64,000 bases of DNA from Agromyces kandeliae (GCF_009674665.1 NZ_WKJD01000012.1:1-64000), one strand, 5' to 3'. Shown: positions 1 through 8,770, counted from the first letter of the stretch. The notes: generated from the sequence alone by a model not told the origin. Translations and numbers: made by a program.

Positions 1-80
1 TGGGTCGGGCTGGCCCGGCGTCGCCGATCGCGCTGAGCGCCGCCGCCGACCGCCTCGCACCCCACCCCGCCCCACCGCGC

Positions 81-117
81 CCCACCCCACCGCACCCACC
101 CCACCGCACCCACCGCG
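81..117. repeat. C-rich 14-bp tandem repeat
   Basis: The 14-base unit CCCACCCCACCGCA occurs twice in perfect tandem (81-94 and 95-108) and is followed by a partial copy. The flanks (from about 50) are also pure C/A-rich. The tract is strand-asymmetric, with C on the + strand and G on the other, and lies outside any gene. A slippage-prone simple repeat is the plainest reading. Confidence 0.7.
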
Positions 118-377
118 GCGCACCCACCGCGTGCTGCCCGCGCTCGGGAGGAACTTCCGGCCGACACGCCGGCAGCTCCGGGTGCCGAGCCCGCGTGTCC
201 TCGGGAACTTCCTCCCGAGGGATGGTGAGCCCGACTTCCGCGGCACGGCGGTCGGCGGTGATGGGCACCGGCCGCAGCGCAACGGGGGCGGATGCCGGGC
301 CGTGGGCCCGAGGCATCCGCCCCCGTCGTGCCGGCGACGAGGTCGTGGGCAGGCGGTCCCACCCCGTCGCAGTCGTG

Positions 378-417
378 TCCGGCGGCCGCCGCTCCCCCAT
401 CCCGGGCGGCCGCCGGA
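378..417 (-). terminator. hairpin terminator of the actP-like gene
   Basis: A perfect 13-bp inverted repeat (378-390 with 405-417, arm TCCGGCGGCCGCC) surrounds a 14-base loop. It begins 5 bases past the TAG stop of the leftward symporter gene. There is no T-run, which is common for actinobacterial terminators. Confidence 0.75.
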
Positions 418-421
418 GTCT

Positions 422-2035
422 CTAGTGGCTTACCGCCTTCTCGGCGCCGAGGCCGGTGAGCGAGCGGACCTCCATCTCGGCCTGCTTCTCGGGGCTCTCG
501 ACCGTCTTGTCCATGACGCTCACGATCCACCCGAGGAGGAAGGCCAGGGGGATCGAGACGATGCCCGGGTTCGACAGCGGGAAGATCGCGAAGTCGATCG
601 CCTCGGTCTTCAGCATCGACGTCTCGGAGCCCGAGACCACCGGCGAGAAGACGATGAGCACGATCGCCGAGATCAGGCCGCCGTACATGCTCCAGAGGGC
701 GCCCTTGGTGGTGAACCCCTTCCAGAACAGCGAGTAGACGATCGTCGGCAGGTTCGCCGACGCGGCCACCGCGAACGCGAGCGCCACGAGGAACGCGACG
801 TTCTGGCCGTTCGCGCCGATACCGCCGATGATCGCGACGACGCCGATGATGACGACCGTGCGACGGGCCACCTTCACCTCGGCGCCCGGCTCGGGCTTGC
901 CCTTCTTCACGACCGACGCGTAGATGTCGTGCGCGAACGACGCGGCGGCCGTGATGGTGAGGCCCGCCACGACCGCGAGGATCGTCGCGAACGCGATCGC
1001 GGAGATCAGGCCGAGGAGCACCGGGCCGCCGAGCGCGAAGGCGAGCAGCGGGGCCGCCGAGTTCGGGCCGCCCGGGGCGCCGGCGATGACGGCGGGACCC
1101 ACGAGGGCGGCAGCGCCGTAGCCGAGCACGAGCGTGAACACGTAGAAGATGCCGATGAGCCAGATCGCCCAGACGACCGACTTGCGGGCTTCCTTGGCCG
1201 TGGGCACCGTGTAGAACCGCATGAGCACGTGCGGGAGCGCGGCGGTGCCGAGCACGAGCGCGAGGCCGAGCGACATGAAGTCGACCTTGCTGATCTCGGA
1301 GACGCCGTACTTCAGGCCCGGGTCGAGGATCGCCGGGTTCTCCGCCACGGCGACGGCCTTGTCGAGCAGCGCCGAGAAGTCGAAGCCGTTGAGCGCGAGC
1401 ACCCAGACCGTCATGACACCGGCGCCCGCGATGAGCAGCACCGCCTTGATGATCTGCACCCACGTGGTGCCCTTCATGCCGCCGACGAGCACGTAGAGGA
1501 TCATCAGCGCGCCGACCACCGTGATGACGACGGCCTGGCCGACCTGGTCGCCCACGCCGAGCAGCAGCGACACCAGGCCGCCGGCGCCCGCCATCTGCGC
1601 GAGCAGGTAGAAGAAGCACACCACGAGCGTGGTCGTCGCCGCGGCGATCCGGACGGGCCGCTGCTTCAGACGGAACGAGAGCACGTCGGCCATCGTGAAC
1701 TTGCCGGTGTTGCGGAGCAGCTCGGCGACGAGCAGCAGGGCGACGAGCCACGCGACGAGGAAGCCGATCGAGTAGAGGAACCCGTCGTAGCCGTTCAGGG
1801 CGATCGCGCCGACGATGCCGAGGAACGACGCCGCCGACAGGTAGTCGCCCGCGATGGCCGAGCCGTTCTGGCCGCCGGTGAACGAGCGTCCGGCCGCGTA
1901 GTAGTCGGCCGCGGTCTTGTTGTTCCGGCTGGCGCGGAACACGATGACCATCGTCACCGCGACGAACGCGCCGAAGATGCCGATGTTGAGCCAGGGGTTG
2001 CCGGGCGAGCTGGTCGCCGCTTCGAACGCGATCAT
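422..2035 (-). CDS. actP: cation/acetate-type symporter (solute:sodium symporter family)
   Basis: The 537-residue protein has about 13 hydrophobic segments and the SSS-family pattern, including an N-terminal FYAAGRS-like region (YYAAGRSFTGGQNG), AIAGDYLSAASFLG and a central GGMKGTTWVQ. Proteins of this type import acetate or related short monocarboxylates with a cation across the cytoplasmic membrane. The start is the ATG at 2033-2035, which overlaps the TGA of the preceding DUF485 gene (TGATG). This is the usual DUF485-actP arrangement and implies translational coupling. The substrate (acetate, pyruvate, propionate) is inferred from family and context. It ends at a perfect hairpin. Confidence 0.85.
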   Translation of the reverse strand: MIAFEAATSSPGNPWLNIGIFGAFVAVTMVIVFRASRNNKTAADYYAAGRSFTGGQNGSAIAGDYLSAASFLGIVGAIALNGYDGFLYSIGFLVAWLVALLLVAELLRNTGKFTMADVLSFRLKQRPVRIAAATTTLVVCFFYLLAQMAGAGGLVSLLLGVGDQVGQAVVITVVGALMILYVLVGGMKGTTWVQIIKAVLLIAGAGVMTVWVLALNGFDFSALLDKAVAVAENPAILDPGLKYGVSEISKVDFMSLGLALVLGTAALPHVLMRFYTVPTAKEARKSVVWAIWLIGIFYVFTLVLGYGAAALVGPAVIAGAPGGPNSAAPLLAFALGGPVLLGLISAIAFATILAVVAGLTITAAASFAHDIYASVVKKGKPEPGAEVKVARRTVVIIGVVAIIGGIGANGQNVAFLVALAFAVAASANLPTIVYSLFWKGFTTKGALWSMYGGLISAIVLIVFSPVVSGSETSMLKTEAIDFAIFPLSNPGIVSIPLAFLLGWIVSVMDKTVESPEKQAEMEVRSLTGLGAEKAVSH

Positions 2036-2403
2036 CAGCGCACCGCCTTCTCGGTCTCGAAGTCGCCGGACTCGATCTCGGTGCGGATCCGCTCCGACTG
2101 CGGGTCGAGCCGCTTGTTGGCGTAGTGGACGTACCACATCGTCACGGCGAAGGTGGTGACCACCTGTGCCAGCCCGAGCACCATCGCCACGTTCACGCTG
2201 CCGAACACGCGCGTCGACATGAAGTCGACCGCGTAGACGGCGAGGAGGACGTAGGCGAAGTACCAGACGAGGCACGCCGAGAGGACGGGGAAGACGAAAC
2301 TGCGGTGGGTCTTGCGGAGTTCCTGGAACTCCGGGGATTGCTGCACGGCGGGGTAGTCGACGTGACTCAGGTCGACTTCCGCACTCAGGGCGTCGTTGCC
2401 CAT
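2035..2403 (-). CDS. DUF485 family membrane protein (symporter partner)
   Basis: This 122-residue protein has a hydrophilic N-terminus (PEFQELRKTHRSFVFP) and two membrane segments around residues 50-70 and 85-105. The LRKTHRSFVFP-type region before the first segment is characteristic of DUF485. The start ATG at 2401-2403 follows AAGGAGAG by seven bases. DUF485 proteins are nearly always encoded directly upstream of acetate-type symporters, as here with a 1-base overlap. They are thought to assist the transporter; the mechanism is not known. Confidence 0.85.
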   Translation of the reverse strand: MGNDALSAEVDLSHVDYPAVQQSPEFQELRKTHRSFVFPVLSACLVWYFAYVLLAVYAVDFMSTRVFGSVNVAMVLGLAQVVTTFAVTMWYVHYANKRLDPQSERIRTEIESGDFETEKAVR

Positions 2404-2535
2404 GGCGTCTCTCCTTCGAGGGGATGCGGCCGGGGCAGGCCCCGCGCCGCTGCGGTCGCAATGCGTCCATGCTGACCGCGCGGATGCCTCGCATGGGGCC
2501 CGGACCGCTCGTCGTCGGTGAGCGGCGCCGACCGT

Positions 2536-2565
2536 GCGACGAACGGCGCGGGGCGGCGACGAACG
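2536..2565 (+). promoter_or_regulatory. 10-bp direct repeat upstream of the lytS-type kinase
   Basis: GCGACGAACG occurs at 2536-2545 and again at 2556-2565, 20 bases apart, so both copies lie on one face of the helix. The pair sits just upstream of the -10 box TACAGT (2571-2576) of the kinase gene. LytTR regulators bind paired direct repeats of about 9 bp separated by roughly one helical turn, so this may be an autoregulatory site. That assignment is inference; the repeat itself is seen. Confidence 0.45.
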
Positions 2566-2583
2566 ACGGCTACAGTGACGTGC

Positions 2584-3816
2584 ATGCCCGAGTCGATGCT
2601 GCTCGCCGCCGCTGCCGGCGTCGTCGCGGGCGCGCTCGCGGTGGGCGTCGTGGTGCTGCTCCGGCGCCTCGCCGTGCAGTCGAAGGACCTCGGCACCGAC
2701 GCCGAGCGGGCCACGTACGAGACGCTGCACCTGGCCTCCCGCGCCGCGAAGCACCTGCGGGGCGACATGACCGGGACGGATGCCGCGCGCGCCGCGCGGC
2801 ACCTCAAGGCGATGCTCGGCGCCGACACGCTCGCGCTCGTCATGACGGGCGGTCCGGTCGCGGTCGACGGCGACGAGACGCTGGTCTCCGCCGCGGAGCG
2901 GCTCGCCGACGAGGCCGTCGAGACCGGCCGGTCGCAGGTCGAGCGGCGCGTGCCGTCGCCGTCCGGCGAGACGGATGCCGCGGCCGCGCCGATCGTCGCC
3001 GACGGCGTCGCGGTCGGTGCGGTGGTCGCGTTCGCAGGGCGCGTCCGCGCGGGCCTCGTGCGTGCCACGGGGGAGGTCGCCGAGTGGGTCGCCGCGCAGG
3101 TCGAGCTCGGCGAGCTCGACGCCTCGCGTGCGGCGCTCGCCGAACTCGAGGTGCGTGCGCTCCGCGCGCAGATCAGCCCGCACTTCATCTACAACTCGCT
3201 GAACGCGATCGCGTCGTTCATCAACACCGACCCGGCGAAGGCGCGCGAGCTCGTGCTCGAGTTCGCAGACTTCACGCGCTACTCGTTCCGCCGGCACGGC
3301 GACTTCACGACCGTCGCCGAGGAGCTGCGCTCGATCGACTCGTACCTGAAGCTCGAGCGCGCACGGTTCGGCGACCGGCTGAAGGTGACCCTCCAGGTCG
3401 CGCCCGAAGTGCTCTCGACCGTCATCCCGTTCCTGTCGATCCAGCCGCTCGTCGAGAACGCCGTGCGGCACGGCCTCGAGGCGAAGGAGGGCGGCGGAAG
3501 AATCACGATCACGGCCGAGGACCGCGGCGCCGTCGCCGAGATCACCGTGGAGGACGACGGCGTCGGCATCGACCCCGAGGTCGCCGCGCAGGTGCTCGCG
3601 GGCGGCACGCCGGGCGAGCACGTCGGGCTGCGCAACGTCGACGCGCGGATGCGGCAGGTGTACGGCGACGAGCACGGGCTCGTCGTCGAGACGAACGTGG
3701 GCGCGGGCACCCTGGTGCGGATGAGCGTGCCGAAGTCGCAGCCCGGTCGCTCCGCGGCATCCGTCGACGTTCGCCCAGGCCGGCCCGCCGAACCCGATGG
3801 GAGACTGGTGCCGTGA
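2584..3816 (+). CDS. LytS-type sensor histidine kinase
   Basis: The 410-residue protein has one N-terminal membrane segment (about residues 5-27), a GAF-like middle part (about 50-180), the His_kinase motif ISPHFIYNSLNAI with phosphoacceptor His200, and an ATPase domain with N-box LVENAVRHG (around 290) and G-box DDGVGID. The chosen ATG follows TACAGT by 7 bases with no Shine-Dalgarno, which indicates a leaderless transcript. The stop overlaps the GTG of the response regulator (GTGA). Kinases of this class partner with LytTR regulators and in other bacteria sense pyruvate or related metabolites. The flanking acetate-type symporters suggest a carboxylate signal here. Confidence 0.88.
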   Translation: MPESMLLAAAAGVVAGALAVGVVVLLRRLAVQSKDLGTDAERATYETLHLASRAAKHLRGDMTGTDAARAARHLKAMLGADTLALVMTGGPVAVDGDETLVSAAERLADEAVETGRSQVERRVPSPSGETDAAAAPIVADGVAVGAVVAFAGRVRAGLVRATGEVAEWVAAQVELGELDASRAALAELEVRALRAQISPHFIYNSLNAIASFINTDPAKARELVLEFADFTRYSFRRHGDFTTVAEELRSIDSYLKLERARFGDRLKVTLQVAPEVLSTVIPFLSIQPLVENAVRHGLEAKEGGGRITITAEDRGAVAEITVEDDGVGIDPEVAAQVLAGGTPGEHVGLRNVDARMRQVYGDEHGLVVETNVGAGTLVRMSVPKSQPGRSAASVDVRPGRPAEPDGRLVP

Positions 3817-4550
3817 TCTCGGTCCTCATCGCCGACGACGAGCAGCCCGCCGTGGACGAGCTCGCGTTCCTGCTCGGCCAGGACCCGCGGATCGGGACCA
3901 TCCACCGCGCGACCTCGGGCGCCGAGGCCATCCGCATCCTCACGCGCGAGCCCGTCGACGCCGCCTTCCTCGACATCCACATGCCCGGGTTGTCGGGCTT
4001 CGACCTCGCCCGCGCACTGCAGCGCTTCGAGCACAGGCCGGCCTTCGTGTTCGTCACGGCCGACGAGGAGGGTGCGCTCGAGGCGTTCGACCTCGCCGCG
4101 GTCGACTACCTGCTGAAGCCCGTGCGCACCGAGCGACTGCACCGGTCGATCACGCGGGTCGTCGAGTCGATGGGCCAGGCGCAGGCGACGGATGCCGCGC
4201 CCGCGCGCCCCGAGATGGTCGCCGTCACGCTCGGCGGCACGACCCGCATGATCCGCCGCGACGACGTGCGCTACGTCCAGGCGCAGGGCGACTACGCCCG
4301 CCTGCACACCGACGAGGCGAGCTACCTCGTCCGCGTGCCCATGTCCGACCTCGAACGGCAGTGGGCGGAGGCCGGCTTCGTGCGCGTGCACCGGTCGTAC
4401 CTCGTCGCGCTCCCCCATGTCACGCGGGTCCGGCTGGGCGGCGATCGGCCGACGATCGTGGTCGGGCAGGCGGAACTGCCGGTGAGCCGGCGGCTGCTGC
4501 CCGGGCTCCGCGAACGACTCGAGGCGGCGACGCCGCGGGCCAGGCCGTGA
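3813..4550 (+). CDS. LytTR-family response regulator
   Basis: This 245-residue regulator has an N-terminal receiver (residues 1-120: acidic pocket ADDEQ near residue 8, phospho-acceptor Asp54 in FLDIHMPG, Lys in LLKPVRTER) and a C-terminal LytTR DNA-binding domain (about 135-240: VRYVQAQGDYARLHT, FVRVHRSYLVAL, LPVSRR). The start is GTG at 3813, overlapping the kinase stop by GTGA. Its stop overlaps the next GTG in the same way. It is the cognate partner of the kinase and probably controls the adjacent transporter genes; that target is inferred. Confidence 0.9.
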   Translation: MISVLIADDEQPAVDELAFLLGQDPRIGTIHRATSGAEAIRILTREPVDAAFLDIHMPGLSGFDLARALQRFEHRPAFVFVTADEEGALEAFDLAAVDYLLKPVRTERLHRSITRVVESMGQAQATDAAPARPEMVAVTLGGTTRMIRRDDVRYVQAQGDYARLHTDEASYLVRVPMSDLERQWAEAGFVRVHRSYLVALPHVTRVRLGGDRPTIVVGQAELPVSRRLLPGLRERLEAATPRARP

Positions 4551-4969
4551 GCGGGGGAGCGCCGGGCGGCGACGAGCACGCACCGGCGGCGCCGCCGCCC
4601 CGGGTGCGGGTGACCGCTCCGCGGAACGGCGGCCGCGCGGCATCCGACCGCCGACCCGCGGCGCGGGGGCGCAGGCCCGGGACCGACACCGGCCCGACCG
4701 ACATCCACTCGGTCTACGTGCGCTCGCTGATCCGGTCGCAGCTCCGTCTCGCGCTGATCTGCGCCGGCGGGTTCGTGCTCGCGACCGTCGTGTTCGTCCT
4801 CGCCGTCGTGGCGCCCGCGCTCGACGGCGCGTTCGTCGCCGGCGTGCCCGTCTCGTGGCTGCTCCTCGGCTTCGGGGTGTACCCGCTCGCGATCACCGTC
4901 GCCGCGCTGTACGTGCGCGCCGCATCGCGCAACGAGGCCCGGTACCGCTCCCTCGCGGAGGAGGAGTGA
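4547..4969 (+). CDS. DUF485-like membrane protein
   Basis: The 140-residue protein has a long proline/arginine-rich N-terminal tail (about residues 1-55) followed by two membrane segments (about 66-88 and 103-125) and a charged end rich in Glu. The order before the symporter gene and the two-helix layout match DUF485-type partners, although the tail is unusually long. The start is GTG at 4547 in a GTGA overlap with the regulator stop. The end overlaps the next GTG by GTGA, so four genes from 2584 to 6432 form one coupled operon. Confidence 0.7.
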   Translation: MSGGAPGGDEHAPAAPPPRVRVTAPRNGGRAASDRRPAARGRRPGTDTGPTDIHSVYVRSLIRSQLRLALICAGGFVLATVVFVLAVVAPALDGAFVAGVPVSWLLLGFGVYPLAITVAALYVRAASRNEARYRSLAEEE

Positions 4970-6432
4970 GCCCCGCGGTCGGCTACGCGGCGATCGTCGC
5001 CGTGGCCCTCGTGTCGGTGCTGATCGGGTTCTACGGGCTGCGGATCTCGCGCACGACGAGCGACTTCTACGTCGCGAGCCGCACGGTGCGGCCGTGGTGG
5101 AACGCGTCGGCCATCGGCGGCGAGTACCTCTCGGCGGCGTCGTTCCTCGGCATCGCGGGGCTGATCCTGCTCACCGGCGCCGGGGGCATGTGGTTCCCGA
5201 TCGGCTACACGGCCGGGTACCTCATGCTGCTGCTCTTCGTCGCCGCCCCCCTCCGGCGATCGGGCGCGTACACGATCCCCGACTTCACCGAGGCCCGGCT
5301 CGAGTCGGTCGCCGTGCGGCGCGTCACGAGCGTGCTCGTCGTGGTCATCGGATGGCTCTACATCGTGCCGCAGCTCCAGGGCGCGGCACTCACGGTCCGG
5401 ATCACCACCGGGCTGCCGAGCTGGGTCGGCTCGGTCGCCGTCGCGGCGCTCGTCGCGGTCGTCGTCGCGTCGGGCGGCATGCGCTCGATCACGTTCGTGC
5501 AGGCGTTCCAGTTCTGGCTGAAGCTCGCGGCCATCGCGGTGCCGGTCGTCGCCCTGCTCCTCGTCACGGGCGCCGTCGAACCCGAGCTCGCGCCGCCGCA
5601 GGCCTTCCCGGCCTCCGACGGACCCGGCGCGCTCGACGTGTACCGCACGGTCTCGCTCATGGTCGCGCTGCTCCTCGGCACGCTTGGCCTCCCCCACGTC
5701 CTGGTGCGGTTCTACACGAACCCCGACGGGCCCGCGGCCCGCCGCACGACCGTCATCGTGCTCGTGCTGCTCTCGGTGTTCTACGCGTTCCCGACCCTGT
5801 TCGGGCTGCTCGGCCGGGCGTTCGCCCCCGATCTCGCGACACCGGGCGACGCCGACGCCCTCGTGCTCGTGCTGCCCGACCGCCTGCTCCCGGGCGTCTG
5901 GGGCGACCTGCTCACCGCGCTCGTGATCGGCGGCGCGTTCGCGGCGTTCCTCTCGACGTCATCGGGCCTCGTGGTCTCGGTCGCGGGCGTCATCTCGCAG
6001 GACCTCCTCGGCGGGAGCGTCCGCGGCTTCCGCATCGCGGCGTTCGCCTCGACCGCGGTGCCGCTCGTCGTCGCGTTCGCGACCGAACCGGCAGGGCTCG
6101 CGGGCAGCGTGGGCCTCGTGTTCGCGTTCACGGCGTCGACGCTCTGCCCGGTGCTGCTGCTCGGCATCTGGTGGCGCGGGCTGACCGCGCGCGGCGCGAT
6201 CGCGGGCATGGCCACCGGTGCGACCCTGTCGGGCGCGGCGATCCTCGGCGGCGCCCTCATCACGGCGGCGGCTCCCGCCATCCGCCCGCTCATCGAGCAG
6301 CCCGCGGCCTGGACGGTGCCCATCGCCGTGCTCGTGACCGTGCTCGTCTCGCGAGCCGACCGTCGACGGATGCCGCGCGGCACCGACGCGTTCCTCGCGC
6401 GGTTGCACCTGCCGGAGCGCGATCGGAGCTGA
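4966..6432 (+). CDS. solute:sodium symporter family transporter
   Basis: This 488-residue membrane protein is a second SSS-family transporter. It shares the pattern of the actP-like gene at the left of the window: FYVASRTVRPWWNASAIGGEYLSAASFLG near the N-terminus, GGMRSITFVQAFQFW in the middle, LGLPHVLVRFYTNP, then FAAFLSTSSGLVVSVAG. The start is GTG at 4966, overlapping the previous stop and preceded by GGAGGAG. Its place behind a LytS/LytTR pair suggests regulated uptake of a small carboxylate. The substrate cannot be fixed from sequence alone. Confidence 0.82.
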   Translation: MSPAVGYAAIVAVALVSVLIGFYGLRISRTTSDFYVASRTVRPWWNASAIGGEYLSAASFLGIAGLILLTGAGGMWFPIGYTAGYLMLLLFVAAPLRRSGAYTIPDFTEARLESVAVRRVTSVLVVVIGWLYIVPQLQGAALTVRITTGLPSWVGSVAVAALVAVVVASGGMRSITFVQAFQFWLKLAAIAVPVVALLLVTGAVEPELAPPQAFPASDGPGALDVYRTVSLMVALLLGTLGLPHVLVRFYTNPDGPAARRTTVIVLVLLSVFYAFPTLFGLLGRAFAPDLATPGDADALVLVLPDRLLPGVWGDLLTALVIGGAFAAFLSTSSGLVVSVAGVISQDLLGGSVRGFRIAAFASTAVPLVVAFATEPAGLAGSVGLVFAFTASTLCPVLLLGIWWRGLTARGAIAGMATGATLSGAAILGGALITAAAPAIRPLIEQPAAWTVPIAVLVTVLVSRADRRRMPRGTDAFLARLHLPERDRS

Positions 6433-6464
6433 GGCGGTCGCGCCGCGGTGTCCACGCATGCCGC

Positions 6465-6492
6465 GGCCCCGCCCGCGGCGGCGGACGGGGCC
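6465..6492. terminator. possible bidirectional hairpin
   Basis: The short GC hairpin GGCCCCG (6465-6471) with CGGGGCC (6486-6492) lies in the 73-base gap between two convergent genes. The stem is 7 bp with a 14-base loop. It could end both transcripts, but there is no T-run. Confidence 0.4.
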
Positions 6493-6505
6493 CGGCACCC
6501 CCGGC

Positions 6506-7690
6506 CTAGTGGTGGACGGTGATGTTGCCGCGAAGCAGGTCGACCGCCGGGTCCATGCTCCAGACGACCGCTCCCGTGTCATCCATGATGACGATCGAGA
6601 TGGTGTCGGGCGCACCCTTCTTGGCCGCGTTGCCGTTGCGGTTGTCGACGACGGTCACCTCGAACGAGTAGCCGTCCTCGCCGTTGAAGCGCCCGTCGCC
6701 CGACCAGGTCGCCTCGCTGCCGCTCGTGGAGAACGCGAGCACGTCGTACCCGTGGAACCGGTCGCCCGTGCGGTGGTCGTTCACCTGCAGGTTGCCCCGC
6801 ATGCCCTGCTCGTCGTGGATCACGGTCGTCCCGAAGGTCACCGTGCCATCGGCGAGGTCGACGCGTCCGCCGCCGGTCACCTTGCCGCTGCCCGCGGGCG
6901 GCGTGATCGAGAGCGAGCCGGCCTCGATGAAGACCGCGCTGTCGAGGATCCGATCGCTCGCGTCGGCGATCGCCAGCTTCATGTGGTTCGTGATGTTCGG
7001 GTCGACCGGCGCCATGCAGGTCAGCGGGATCGTGAGCCCGTCGAGCTCGGTCGGGTACGGGTTCGGGCTGGCCGTGTTGTCCTTGAACAGGGCGCCGTTC
7101 ACGCCCGAGTTGATCGAGTTGACCGTCACCGGCAGCGTGCCGCCCGGCACGTTCGGGTCCGGTACGACGGCGCAGTTCACGCCGTTCACGAAGAAGGCGA
7201 AGGCATCGTTGTACGGGCTCCCGACCCACTCGTTGTACTCCTCCGACCCGAAGGCGTACCGGAAGTAGATGGTCGTCGCCCCGGCCGGGACCGTGAAGTC
7301 GAACTCCATCACGGCGGCGTCGTAGGTGGTGAATCCGGAGAGCGCATCCAGGTCGGCGTCTCCGCCGGCACCGGTCTGCGTCCCGGTGCCGCCGGCATCG
7401 TTGGTCGGGCCGACGGTGTCGGCGATGTCACCGCTGCCGAGCGTGACTCCCGAGTCGAATCCGACGGAGGCCGCGCCGCCGCTGAACGATCCGGCGCTGA
7501 CCGGATCGCCGACGTAGGTCACGTTCGAGATCCCCACTCCTGCCCCCACCAGCGTCTGGGCGAGCGCAGCCGGATCGACGGGATCGACGTAGGTGGTCGC
7601 GCCGATCGCGACCGCCGGCGTCGCGCCCCCGATGAGCGCGGCGATCGAGAATCCGGCGACCGCGATGGTCGCCGTTGTCGTGCGTTGCAT
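6506..7690 (-). CDS. secreted choice-of-anchor L domain protein
   Basis: The 394-residue protein has a Sec signal peptide (residues 1 to about 28, ending ATPAVA). It then carries the choice-of-anchor-L type domain with its hallmark FGSEEYNEWVGSPYNDAFAFFV (about residues 145-165). A C-terminal module (about 270-394: GKVTGGGRVDL..., FNGEDGYSFEVTVVDN) resembles the domain that often follows it. No LPXTG or other sorting signal is seen, so it is probably released or loosely bound. The function of this family is unknown; surface or matrix roles are guessed. The start ATG follows AAAGG. It stands alone, with large inverted repeats upstream. Confidence 0.75.
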   Translation of the reverse strand: MQRTTTATIAVAGFSIAALIGGATPAVAIGATTYVDPVDPAALAQTLVGAGVGISNVTYVGDPVSAGSFSGGAASVGFDSGVTLGSGDIADTVGPTNDAGGTGTQTGAGGDADLDALSGFTTYDAAVMEFDFTVPAGATTIYFRYAFGSEEYNEWVGSPYNDAFAFFVNGVNCAVVPDPNVPGGTLPVTVNSINSGVNGALFKDNTASPNPYPTELDGLTIPLTCMAPVDPNITNHMKLAIADASDRILDSAVFIEAGSLSITPPAGSGKVTGGGRVDLADGTVTFGTTVIHDEQGMRGNLQVNDHRTGDRFHGYDVLAFSTSGSEATWSGDGRFNGEDGYSFEVTVVDNRNGNAAKKGAPDTISIVIMDDTGAVVWSMDPAVDLLRGNITVHH

Positions 7691-7743
7691 GTTCGTGCCT
7701 TTCGACGTCGAACGGGCATGCGGATGCCGCCGGCATCCGCATC

Positions 7744-7868
7744 GCGAGCGTTCCCCCGAGCGCTCGCCCCCCGTGTCCGATGCCAGAGAGTCCCCCCTGA
7801 CACGGACTGCCTACTCCCGGCGATCCGGGGCGGCAATGCGGAGCGGAGCATTTCCCCCGTTCTGGGGG
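7744..7868. promoter_or_regulatory. cluster of inverted repeats upstream of the choice-of-anchor gene
   Basis: Three inverted repeats lie in the 207-base gap upstream of the leftward secreted-protein gene: GCGAGCG/CGCTCGC (7744-7750, 7761-7767), CCGTGTC/GACACGG (7771-7777, 7799-7805) and CCCCCgttctGGGGG (7854-7868). The clustering suggests regulator sites or a structured 5' leader. No known riboswitch class is recognised. Confidence 0.4.
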
Positions 7869-7897
7869 CGCGACCTCGGACGGCCCGGCCGGTGGGG

Positions 7898-8551
7898 CTA
7901 CTCGGAGCCGTTCGCACCGGCGAGGGTCATTGGTCGATCCCCCCACGCCGCGAGCCGCGCCTCGAGGCCGGCGCGCACGGCGGGCCACTCGTCGACGAGG
8001 ATCGCGTACACCGCGGTGTCGCGCCACGTGCCGTCGGGGCGACGCATCGCGCGGCGGTGGACGCCCTCGAAGCTCGCCCCGAGCTTCAGGATGGCGGCGC
8101 GCGAGCGCGAGTTCACGGCATCCGCCTGCAGCTTCACCCGGCCGAAGCCGTGGTCGAACGCGAGCCCGAGCATGAGCAGCTTGACCTCCGGGTTCACCAC
8201 GGTGCCCCACACGCGCGGGTCGAAGCCCGTCCAGCCGATGTGGGCGGACTCGTTCGGCAGGTCGAGGTCGCCGAGCTTGGTCGCGCCCACGAGGGCGCCG
8301 TCGTCGGGCCCGCCGCGCAGCCGCACCCCGAACGGGATCGCGTCGGCGGCGGGGGTGTAGGACGCGCGGGCGAAGGCCTCGAACGCCGCGTCATCGGCGG
8401 GCAGCCCGGACGGGCCGCCGCCGAACCCGCCGGCGAACACCTCGGGGCGTCCGATCGCCGTGCGCAGGGACGGGAAGTCGTGCTCGGTGATCGGCGTCAG
8501 CGCGAGGTAGCGGCCTTCGAGGGTGTGGACGAGCGGACGACTGGCGGGCAC
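7898..8551 (-). CDS. GNAT-family N-acetyltransferase
   Basis: This 217-residue protein has the RimJ/RimL-like acetyltransferase layout: an N-terminal LEGRYLALTPITEHD, a central strand with VGATKLGDLDL, IGWTGFDPRVWGTVVNPEVKLLMLGLAFDHGF (acetyl-CoA region) and LQADAVNSRSRAAILKLGASFEGV. Such enzymes acetylate protein N-termini or small amines; the substrate is unknown. The start is set at GTG 8551, where CAGACT precedes it by 6 bases and no ribosome site is present. It is divergent from the cargo-like gene at 8771. Confidence 0.78.
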   Translation of the reverse strand: MPASRPLVHTLEGRYLALTPITEHDFPSLRTAIGRPEVFAGGFGGGPSGLPADDAAFEAFARASYTPAADAIPFGVRLRGGPDDGALVGATKLGDLDLPNESAHIGWTGFDPRVWGTVVNPEVKLLMLGLAFDHGFGRVKLQADAVNSRSRAAILKLGASFEGVHRRAMRRPDGTWRDTAVYAILVDEWPAVRAGLEARLAAWGDRPMTLAGANGSE

Positions 8552-8770
8552 CCGGCAAGTCTGGCACGCGCCGACGCGGGGGGTCGGCCCCGCAGCACTC
8601 GGCGATCCACGACCCGCTCGCCTCGGCATCTCCGGGCGCGGCTCGCTCCGATTCGCAGGATGACGCGTGCCATGCCCACGCGCATTCCGCGGCCCGATCG
8701 GGCACCGCATGCGGCCGCGCATGCCCGTTCGGCCCTACCCTCGGCCGCGAGGGGGTCGTACTGTCGAGCC

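Larger units (their letters stand above)
1..421. other. non-coding region left of the actP-like gene
   Basis: No convincing gene is visible here. The stretch has a C-rich low-complexity tract at about 50-130 and a perfect hairpin at 378-417 that serves the leftward symporter gene. Frames that stay open across it are arginine/proline-rich and run antisense into the symporter, so they are treated as chance. A gene starting left of the window may end here, but no recognisable C-terminus is seen. Confidence 0.55.

Noticed and set aside
131-2125. Long open frame on the + strand antisense to the actP-like gene
   Set aside because: Its product is an Arg/Asp/His-rich string without domains, a typical product of high-GC antisense frames; the minus-strand symporter is clear.
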